Source: Rubripirellula sp. (lineage in GTDB: Bacteria > Planctomycetota > Planctomycetia > Pirellulales > Pirellulaceae). From it: a stretch of 59,033 nt of DNA. The first letter of the stretch is position 1. Each line of letters opens with the position of its first letter. Shown here in pieces: positions 26,089 to 33,379 of the stretch. The position numbers were made by a program, and so were the translations under genes. The stretch is taken from contig JAAXJB010000109.1 of assembly GCA_012270065.1 (NCBI GenBank), positions 48,876-107,908 on the forward strand, read 5' to 3'. The notes beneath the pieces were generated by a model. It ran no database searches, was not told the origin of the DNA, and saw only the letters and a program-made list of their open reading frames with translations.

Positions 26089-27636
26089 TCACTTCTTGGT
26101 GACACGGTAAAGCTGCTTGCCAAGCTCATCATAAAACTCAAACGACAAATTCGCGTCGACCGTTGGACTGGCAGATTCACAGCGAATCACCAGAAAACCA
26201 CCGCTGCGTTCGGTTTGAAAATGCAAGTGTTGAATCAGGCCATCCGGATCCGTCCCCGCAGGGTCACCCGGCATCCTGCCAAGACGCGAATTGGCATCAA
26301 CCAACGCACCACAGGAAAACTCTTCGATTCCGGTAGAGTCCAAAGCATGGTATTGCCAATGCCGGTCACCACAAACGATGAAAAAATTCTGCTGATCCAA
26401 TCCATTCTCTTTCAGAAACGTGAAGAATTCGTCACGCTCATACTGAAATCCACCCACATCACAATGATTGTCGGTCTTGCGCAAATCATCCGGCCCCACC
26501 ATGGGAGTCGGAGAGACAAGCAACTTGAACTTGGCGTCACTTGCCTTCAATGTCCTCTTCAGCCATGCCTTCTGCTCTTTTCCCCAGATGGTTTTGAGTG
26601 GGCCATCTGCCATCACGTTTGGACTTCGGTAAAAGCGGTTCTCGGTGAACCATATCTGCAAATCTCTGGTGACACGGAACGTCCTGTAGGTTGAAGCTGC
26701 AGGTTCCTCGTATGCTGCATAAGGCAACTGCTCCAGAAGTATCCTGCGTCCAGTTTCAGGTAGTGGTAAAAACTCACCCGAGTTATCGCCATCATCAACC
26801 CGATAGTCATGGTCATCAACGAGCCAATGCGTTGGCACTTTTGCAAATAGCTGCTGAAACCGCGACTGAATAAACTGTTCATGCCACTTCTGTCGCATCT
26901 CTTCGATGGTCTTGGCCCGTGGATCGTCCGGTGTATCGTAATAGACGTTGTCCCCCGTTCCGATGAAGAAGTCCGGCTTCATTTTCAAAATTGTCGCCAA
27001 GCCGGGATAGCCAAGATGCTTGTCAGGTCCGGAATATGGCTGTGGCAGCTTGGTATTGTTCTTGATTGCTGAACGAGCTCGATTGATTCGTTCATCACCG
27101 TGAAATTTGGCATAGTTCAGTCCCGTCACTACAGCAAACGAAATACTCCCAGCAATCTCTGGACCTGGAAGCGTTTTGAATTCCACCGTCGGCCCAACTT
27201 CAAGACTTTTCTCGTCAAGCCCTAAACGCGTTGTGCAAACATATCGGGTATCTGGAAGGAGCTGACTGAACTTGACACGCGCGATGAAGTCTCTGTGTGG
27301 AAAGGCTCTCGCCACGGTTACCCTTGATTCCGAAAGTGAATCCGAATTGAGAGTAAATTCGACCAAGCCCCACGCTCCGGGCAGATCTCCTTCCACCAGC
27401 TCTCTGCCTGCACTCAACCTGACTTGAACCAGAGCCGATTCGTGGCTGACTGATCCAGCCATGATTCCCAGGCCAGCCACCGGCTCAGCGGAATCCGCGG
27501 GTGGTTCTGGTGGACGATTCAATGGCGAATTCGACTGCGCAAGCAAAGCCCCCATGCTGCTCGCCAAGAAAAGGCAGCCACAGAAGCAATGCAAGACACC
27601 TGCTCCATTATTCAAACACTTCCTCATCCCTGACAT
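26089..27636 (-). CDS. PhoD-family alkaline phosphatase, secreted
   Basis: About 515 residues. A metallophosphoesterase of the PhoD type, releasing phosphate from phosphodiesters or monoesters outside the cytoplasm. Start 27636 is favoured by GGGA 6 nt upstream and the hydrophobic segment after it (cleavage near LLAQS). Other in-frame ATGs lie at 27702, 27651 and 27627. Visible motifs: N-terminal beta-domain (HESALVQVRLS), metal site IGTGDNVYYD, WLVDDHDYRVDD and VCGDRHWQYHA. These match the PhoD metal-binding pattern. There is no Tat RR motif, unlike Bacillus PhoD. It heads a co-directional run with the oxidoreductase and HEAT genes and is divergent from the orphan gene at 28085. Confidence 0.88.
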   Translation of the reverse strand: MSGMRKCLNNGAGVLHCFCGCLFLASSMGALLAQSNSPLNRPPEPPADSAEPVAGLGIMAGSVSHESALVQVRLSAGRELVEGDLPGAWGLVEFTLNSDSLSESRVTVARAFPHRDFIARVKFSQLLPDTRYVCTTRLGLDEKSLEVGPTVEFKTLPGPEIAGSISFAVVTGLNYAKFHGDERINRARSAIKNNTKLPQPYSGPDKHLGYPGLATILKMKPDFFIGTGDNVYYDTPDDPRAKTIEEMRQKWHEQFIQSRFQQLFAKVPTHWLVDDHDYRVDDGDNSGEFLPLPETGRRILLEQLPYAAYEEPAASTYRTFRVTRDLQIWFTENRFYRSPNVMADGPLKTIWGKEQKAWLKRTLKASDAKFKLLVSPTPMVGPDDLRKTDNHCDVGGFQYERDEFFTFLKENGLDQQNFFIVCGDRHWQYHALDSTGIEEFSCGALVDANSRLGRMPGDPAGTDPDGLIQHLHFQTERSGGFLVIRCESASPTVDANLSFEFYDELGKQLYRVTKK

Positions 27637-28084
27637 CATCATTCCCAACATCACGACAAATCTGGAGCTTGACCCATCTTTTTCAGAAAACACGAATATC
27701 ATGGAAACCTTTTTCGATGCTGATTTTCAGAAAAATCGCCCCTGAGGGCACACAATCATGCACATGCCTGGACTAAAACTGCCATTGCACGGAAAACACC
27801 ACGTTCGAAAGCATAACAGACTTGTGATATCCGCAGTGCTGGATGATGCAACGGCCCTGCGTCATGCACTCAGAACTCACTTCGGTCTTGGTTCCGGATT
27901 ACATATTCGATAATTTCATGTGTTCTGAAAGTTATTTCCCGCATACAAATCTCCAAGACTTTCAAGCGGGGGATAAACGAGATGAAAATTTCCACCGGAT
28001 CGTTCGAAAAGTATTCCCCCGTTCAAAACAGCCCTCAGTCCAAAACAGCCTCAGTTCAAAACAGCCCTCAGCAAAGAACCAATC
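27637..28084. promoter_or_regulatory. Divergent intergenic region with triple 16/17-mer repeat
   Basis: 448 bp between PhoD (minus) and the orphan secreted protein (plus). Three adjacent copies of a 16-17 bp unit with core CAAAACAGCC-TCAG lie at 28022-28071, ending 13 bp before the ATG at 28085. A 51-codon frame (27758-27913) with GAGGG upstream is described under findings. It is not called as a gene. Confidence 0.45.
28022..28071. repeat. Three tandem 16-17 bp copies just upstream of a start codon
   Basis: Copies at 28022-28038, 28039-28054 and 28055-28071. The first and third are identical (17 bp). The second differs by one substitution and one deleted base. They occupy the place where a ribosome-binding site would be expected for the gene at 28085. 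Confidence 0.9.
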
Positions 28085-28924
28085 ATGCCAATGTTCAAAT
28101 CATTCACATCCATAGCCATCCTGATGCTCTGCACCCCAACGTTTGCAAACGCGAATGACACCAAAGACACAAAGGCAAAAGCAAAAGCTGATGCGTCAGA
28201 TCGATCAGGCAAAGGACGAGTCGTGATCGAAATCGACGGCACGACCCAGATCATTGAACCTGGAGCTGACCCGGCGTTACTGAAAAAGCAACTGAGGAAC
28301 ATTTCCGAAGCCTTGAACAACCAAAAAACCAAGGCAAGCGGTAAAGATTCAAAGGCCATCACTGGCGGCAGCTTTACCTATCACACAATCATCGTAGGTC
28401 CCGATGGTGTCGTGCATGAAGAAAAGCACGAAAAGAAGCTTGGCGACAATCTGCAAGACAGGAAACTGATGCTGAAAAACCTGCCGGAAGAGGTACGCAA
28501 ACAAATCGAAGCAGCAATGAAAAAAGGCGGCAAACCAGGTGGCTTGCAGATGAAGATCGAGGCGGGCAACCAAAAAGAAATGAAACTGGACGGACTACTC
28601 AAAGGTGTCGACTCAAATCTGCCAGCGGAAATGCAAAAACAACTGGCGGAAGCGTTGAAGGGGATTTCTGAAAATGGCATGAGTCTTGGCAACATGAAAG
28701 CGCGTGCCATCATTATCGACTCGGATGGAAACACAAAGGAATACAGCGTTGACAATGACAAGAGCAGAATGCAGAGCATCAAGAAAAGCTATGACACCAG
28801 CAAAGCCAATTCAAAAAAAACGCCCACGAATGACGCCAAGATCATGAATACTCTCCAGCAGATTCTCAAACGACTCGACAAGATTGAAAACGAGATCGAC
28901 ACGCTGAAAAAATCGCAACCCTGA
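28085..28924 (+). CDS. Orphan secreted protein with internal repeats and C-terminal coiled coil
   Basis: A 279-residue protein of unknown family. A signal peptide (about 1-22) leads to a Lys/Asp-rich linker. Three short strand pairs resemble each other: RVVIEIDGTTQIIEP (45-59), YHTIIVGPDGVVHEE (99-113) and RAIIIDSDGNTKEYS (207-221). Two helices are near-copies: NLPEEVRKQIEAAMKKG (132-148) and NLPAEMQKQLAEALKG (178-193). The end (about 252-277) is a heptad coiled coil (NTLQQILKRLDKIENEID), which suggests oligomers. An internal ATG lies at 28091. No Shine-Dalgarno is seen, and tandem repeats abut the start. It probably works outside the cytoplasm. No function is assigned. Confidence 0.75.
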   Translation: MPMFKSFTSIAILMLCTPTFANANDTKDTKAKAKADASDRSGKGRVVIEIDGTTQIIEPGADPALLKKQLRNISEALNNQKTKASGKDSKAITGGSFTYHTIIVGPDGVVHEEKHEKKLGDNLQDRKLMLKNLPEEVRKQIEAAMKKGGKPGGLQMKIEAGNQKEMKLDGLLKGVDSNLPAEMQKQLAEALKGISENGMSLGNMKARAIIIDSDGNTKEYSVDNDKSRMQSIKKSYDTSKANSKKTPTNDAKIMNTLQQILKRLDKIENEIDTLKKSQP

Positions 28925-29476
28925 ATCTGCGATCAATCACTACCGATGGCCTGACCGGAAATTCGCGAGACAAGGTTTGCACTCAAGGCATTTGCGTTGC
29001 AGACAACATGGGAGATTGTGGTTTCAGGCCGGAACCAACGCTTGAAAATCAAGGGCTGTTCGGATTGCTTGCCGGTTATACTGGCAAGCTTGCTACCGAA
29101 GCCCTTCTTTTCTGAATTCGTCGAAAAACACCCTATCGGATCACACTGGCTTCCGATACGGTGTGGACACACCTGAGTCCCAACTGAGGGATTGTCGACA
29201 CAGTTCGGCAGCTCATGGCAGGCAGTATTCAATGCTGCGATCACTGCCGGGATTGATGCGACAAGTCTTCCTGAAGCGTGAAGAACACGCTGCCGCCACG
29301 AACGATGGCGAGCGAGAAAGTTTGTGTGAGCGAAGCGGCGTCGCCTTCAGTGTGAAGATCGGATAAGAACCGATCGCTTGATTGCGTACGAACCCTTCAA
29401 TCGTCTGTCAGGTGCTCCACAGGCTTGCTGCCTGTGCTGTATCTGCGCGCGAATGCTCCCTGCAAAAGATCATTCC
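28925..29476. other. Gene-free stretch before the DEAD-box gene, with hairpins
   Basis: 552 bp. A hairpin at 29067-29089 has a 9-pair stem including one G-U pair (GCTTGCCGG / CTGGCAAGC) and loop TTATA. A second, perfect 6-bp stem (GATCGG 29357-29362, CCGATC 29370-29375, 7-nt loop) lies about 100 bp before the helicase start. Neither has a T-tract. The frame of the helicase is open from 29378, so the exact gene start is uncertain. Confidence 0.4.
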
Positions 29477-31636
29477 ATGCCGGAAAAACAAGCACTTCCA
29501 AATCCAACATCGGACCACAACACCGAACACGATTCATCGGCAACCGGTCATCCTGACCAACATGACCCGCATCCGCTATTTTCACAATTGACTGATGGCA
29601 CCGGCGGTACGGACGCGTCCATGAAGGAGCCTGCCAACCTCCCATCGGAGGAAAAGTCATCTGTTCAGAGCGAAGATGACGCCGGCTTGAAGACCCCCGA
29701 CATTGAGACCACACAGGCAAGCCCGGAGACAACCACGGCAGAAAACATTCCGGAAGAAAAAGCCCACGCCGAGAAAGCTGCTGTTGAGAAAACTGCTGCC
29801 AACGGCTTTCAGGCAATGGCTTTGCACGAGAGCGTCCAGCGTGCCGTCGACATGTCCGGGTATACCGACCCTACTCCGATTCAAGCACAAATCATTCCCC
29901 ACATGCTTGATGGTCGTGATGTACTGGCACAATCACAAACAGGAACTGGCAAAACAGCAGCGTTCGCTTTACCCATCCTTACCCGGATCAAGGCAAAACA
30001 ACGCAAACCGCAGATCCTGGTATTGGCTCCCACCCGTGAACTTGCGATTCAGGTTGCGGAATCATTCACGAAATATGGAATGTTTCTTGATAACTTCCGG
30101 GTAGCAACGATCTATGGCGGCCAATCCTATGATCCGCAGCTACGGCAACTGAGCCGCGGCGTGCAAGTTGTGGTTGGTACGCCCGGCAGAGTCATCGACC
30201 ATATCAAACGTGGCACACTTGACATCAGCAAGATTCAATGCCTTGTGTTGGACGAAGCCGACGAGATGCTGAACATGGGGTTCCTTGAAGATGTGCAGTT
30301 CATTTTGAACCGTGCACCCGCGGAGCGACAAATCGCGCTTTTCTCAGCGACGCTTCCAGAGCAAATACGAGCAATCGCCCAGGACTACCTCCACGACCCT
30401 GCCAAAATCACCGTCAAGAAAAAGACGATGACAGCGGAATCGATTCATCAGCGAGCCCTGTTTGTGGCACCTCGAGACAAGGTGCATGCTTTATGCAGAA
30501 TCCTCGAATCAGAAGAAACCGACGGTGTCATTGTGTTTACCAAGACCAAGGCAGCAACACTTCAGGTTTCTGAAAATCTGCAGCGGGCAGGACTTTCAGC
30601 AACCGCACTGAATGGAGACATGCCGCAAAATGCACGAGAGCGTACGATCGAGCAATTCAAATCGGGGAGACTCGACGTTCTTGTTGCCACTGATGTAGCA
30701 GCCAGAGGCCTGGACGTCAGCCGAATCAGCCATGTGATCAATTTCGATCTGCCCCATGACACCGAATCGTACATTCACCGTGTCGGCCGCACAGGTAGAG
30801 CCGGACGAACAGGTGAAGCCATCATTTTCCTGAGCTCGTCCCAGCGGAGCAAATTGAGGATCATCGAAAGGGCCACAAAACAGAAGATCGAAATCGTTCA
30901 GCTGCCAACGACCGATGACATCAATCAACTTCGAATCAAACGATTCATGCAGAAGATCACTGATACAACGGCAAGTCAGGATCTCACCATGTTCAAAGAC
31001 CTGGTCAATCTCTACGCGGAAGAATCAGGCAAACCAATGGAGATGATTGCTGCTGCACTCGCGCACATCAGCCAGCAAGGCAGGCCCTTTCTGGCCAAGG
31101 ATCGCCCGCAGCGTCCCAAGAGTGAAAACCGCAAAAAGAACCGTGCTGACCATGATTACCAGAGTGGCATGGGGGAATCAGGCAGTCGTCGCCGCAAGGA
31201 AACGAAACGCAAAAATCGACACCTTGGTCCACCCGAAGCCGGCATGGAACGATACAGGATCGAAGTGGGGAAACGAGATGGTGTTCGGCCTGGCAACATC
31301 GTCGGCGCGGTAGCCAACGAAGCGGGAATCGATGGAGACTTCATTGGTCCGATCCAGATCCATGAGTTTTACAGCACCATTGATCTTCCCGAAGGAATGC
31401 CGCGTGGGGTGTATCAGACATTGCGAAAAACCCGAGTTGCTGGCAAGCAGATGTACATTGCCCGCGACGGTGAAAAACCAGACGGTAACTCAGACAGGAG
31501 CGATGGACGTCAACGCAGAACGCGCTCGGGAAAACCAAGACACAAACGCGGTTCCGAATCCGGATTCTCAAACAGGAAAAAGCATAAATCCAGTCCAAAT
31601 GGAAAACGCAAAAAGCGAAAGAAACCAATTTCCTGA
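29477..31636 (+). CDS. DEAD-box ATP-dependent RNA helicase (DeaD/CsdA-like)
   Basis: About 719 residues from ATG 29477 (ATG 29453 and upstream codons are also in frame). Cytoplasmic RNA unwinding, probably in ribosome assembly or mRNA turnover. An acidic, low-complexity N-terminal arm of about 105 residues precedes the Q motif (FQAMAL...DPTPIQAQ). The core has AQSQTGTGKT (151-160), APTRELA, GTPGR, DEAD (259-262), SAT (290-292), ATDVAARGLD and HRVGRTGRAG. After a helical dimerisation-like stretch, residues 590-662 form a DbpA-type RNA-binding domain (MERYRIEVGKRDGVRPGNI), and the end is Lys/Arg rich. This is the architecture of cold-shock helicases. The long N-terminal arm is unusual for the family. 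Confidence 0.95.
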   Translation: MPEKQALPNPTSDHNTEHDSSATGHPDQHDPHPLFSQLTDGTGGTDASMKEPANLPSEEKSSVQSEDDAGLKTPDIETTQASPETTTAENIPEEKAHAEKAAVEKTAANGFQAMALHESVQRAVDMSGYTDPTPIQAQIIPHMLDGRDVLAQSQTGTGKTAAFALPILTRIKAKQRKPQILVLAPTRELAIQVAESFTKYGMFLDNFRVATIYGGQSYDPQLRQLSRGVQVVVGTPGRVIDHIKRGTLDISKIQCLVLDEADEMLNMGFLEDVQFILNRAPAERQIALFSATLPEQIRAIAQDYLHDPAKITVKKKTMTAESIHQRALFVAPRDKVHALCRILESEETDGVIVFTKTKAATLQVSENLQRAGLSATALNGDMPQNARERTIEQFKSGRLDVLVATDVAARGLDVSRISHVINFDLPHDTESYIHRVGRTGRAGRTGEAIIFLSSSQRSKLRIIERATKQKIEIVQLPTTDDINQLRIKRFMQKITDTTASQDLTMFKDLVNLYAEESGKPMEMIAAALAHISQQGRPFLAKDRPQRPKSENRKKNRADHDYQSGMGESGSRRRKETKRKNRHLGPPEAGMERYRIEVGKRDGVRPGNIVGAVANEAGIDGDFIGPIQIHEFYSTIDLPEGMPRGVYQTLRKTRVAGKQMYIARDGEKPDGNSDRSDGRQRRTRSGKPRHKRGSESGFSNRKKHKSSPNGKRKKRKKPIS

Positions 31637-31790
31637 CAAGCCGGTCACCCAACGGTCGCAACAGTAGTTCCGCAAAGGCCGCTGGACGCGGCATGGCCTC
31701 ATCAACAGCACGGTCCCGACGCCCGTGAGTCAGCCGAGCCCGGTTCTGCAACCAACATCGGCTTTGTGAACCATGGCTGACCTGAAGTCC

Positions 31791-33200
31791 CTAGACCAAC
31801 TCGGATACCGGCGAACCTTCCGACATCAGCACATGAGGGCGTCCGGTCTGATCATGAATGATGGTCTGCGGATTGATTCCGAGCTTTCGATAAAGTGTCG
31901 CGATCACGTCTGAATAGGCCAGCGGGCGGTCAACGACTTTGCCCGCTTCGCGATCCGTTGCCCCAAGCACCAGACCACCCGGCATACCGCCTCCCGCCAT
32001 CAACCCCATTGAAGCAGATGGCCAATGGTCACGACCACCTTTGGAATTGACCTTGGGTGTACGTCCGAATTCTCCCCATGCCAGCACGATCGTATCGTCA
32101 AGCATTCCACGGGATTCAAGATCCGTCACCAGAGCGTGAAAACCGTGGTCAAAAAGCGGCCCCAGATGACGCATGCGATTATTGTTGTCTGAGTGTGTGT
32201 CAAAATCACTCAGAGACACACTGACAACACGGACACCTGCTTCGATCAAACGCCTTGCCAACATGAACTTCAATAATGCATCGGGCCCCTCGCTGGTATA
32301 AGACTGCGTCCCCCGGGAAACATCTTCAGGCGTGTAATGTTCAACAACGCGTGGATCCTCGGCACTGATATCCATCGCTTCTGCAAAGGCCCCCGAAGTC
32401 AGAACCTTGTAGGCTTGCTGATGAAACTGATCCATGGCATTCATGGATCCCGACGTATCCAGATCCCGTTGAAAGCGATCGATGCTACGCAACAACTCCA
32501 AACGATCATCCAAACGCTTCACGGGAAGATCATGAATCAGACTGAGTTCTGTTTTATGGTCATTTCCCAAACGCTTGAGTTCGCCCTTCATGCCGGTTTC
32601 GAGTTCGCGTTTCCAGATATCAGAGATGTCAGGACGAAACGGCTTGCAACTGATTCCCAGAAATCCCGGCCGCGCGCTATTGCGAACCAGAGGTCGCCCC
32701 TGCATCAAATCAATGAAATTTGGAACCTCGTCCTCTGGTCTGCCAAGCAAGTGCTTGACCACGCATCCCAACGCTGGGCGTCCACCAATCGACTTCAGCG
32801 CCTTCTCACCGTATCCCGATTGACATTGGAACGCGTGATGTTTCCCGTCAGAGCCCACCAGCGAACGCAAAAAAACGAGTTTATCTGCAATCCTGGCACA
32901 CTGCGGCATCAATTCCGTGAGACCCAAACCGGGAACATTTGTGCTGATCGGTGCAAATGGGCTACGCACTTCACTGGGGGCGTAAGGCTTGGGGTCGATA
33001 AGATCCATCTGTGGTGGCCCACCGTCAAGATGAATCATGATCAGTGACTTGCCACGCACCGTGGTCGCTGCCATTGCTTCATTGGCAAGAATGCCGGGCA
33101 GACTGAGCCCAGCGACACCAGCCGACCCCACGGTTAGAAAACTTCTCCGTGATACTTTCGTGCAATTCGAAAAGGGTTCACCAATGTTCAAACGAATCAT
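31791..33200 (-). CDS. DUF1501 protein, Tat-exported
   Basis: A 469-residue member of the DUF1501 family, related in fold to alkaline phosphatase/sulfatase-type enzymes but without a proven activity. The start at 33200 is supported by GGAG about 10 nt upstream. The frame is open to 33341. The Tat signal is VSRRSFLTVGSAGVAG with cleavage near AMAAT. Family motifs: IMIHLDGGPPQMDLIDPKP, LVFLRSLVG, VSLSDFDTHSDN, AWGEFGRTPKVN and the C-terminal GGRDHWPSA and TGRPHVL. It is the last gene of an apparent operon after DUF1552 (36372) and DUF1592 (33380), with a 179-bp gap. DUF1501 genes more commonly follow DUF1549/DUF1553 genes. Confidence 0.9.
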   Translation of the reverse strand: MIRLNIGEPFSNCTKVSRRSFLTVGSAGVAGLSLPGILANEAMAATTVRGKSLIMIHLDGGPPQMDLIDPKPYAPSEVRSPFAPISTNVPGLGLTELMPQCARIADKLVFLRSLVGSDGKHHAFQCQSGYGEKALKSIGGRPALGCVVKHLLGRPEDEVPNFIDLMQGRPLVRNSARPGFLGISCKPFRPDISDIWKRELETGMKGELKRLGNDHKTELSLIHDLPVKRLDDRLELLRSIDRFQRDLDTSGSMNAMDQFHQQAYKVLTSGAFAEAMDISAEDPRVVEHYTPEDVSRGTQSYTSEGPDALLKFMLARRLIEAGVRVVSVSLSDFDTHSDNNNRMRHLGPLFDHGFHALVTDLESRGMLDDTIVLAWGEFGRTPKVNSKGGRDHWPSASMGLMAGGGMPGGLVLGATDREAGKVVDRPLAYSDVIATLYRKLGINPQTIIHDQTGRPHVLMSEGSPVSELV

Positions 33201-33379
33201 ATCAAGCAGCTCCAGAAAGACTTGCGCCAAGTCCCCACTGTAACAAATTTCAGGCCCGGACTCGACTAACAGCTGACTGCTGGACGGACTCTGGAAAACA
33301 TCCCCGACCACGTGCTTCCACCGGCACACCGGCCTGAGCAAGCGCCAAACAACATCTCCTCAGCCGAGGACCGTTTCAT

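Noticed and set aside
26074-26694. 206-codon plus-strand frame opposite the phosphatase gene
   Set aside because: It lies entirely or nearly entirely antisense to a clear PhoD gene with intact motifs. It is a mirror of codon bias, not a gene.
31637-31790. GC stem after the helicase gene as a terminator
   Set aside because: GCCGC-N5-GCGGC near 31678-31692 is short and lacks a T-tract.
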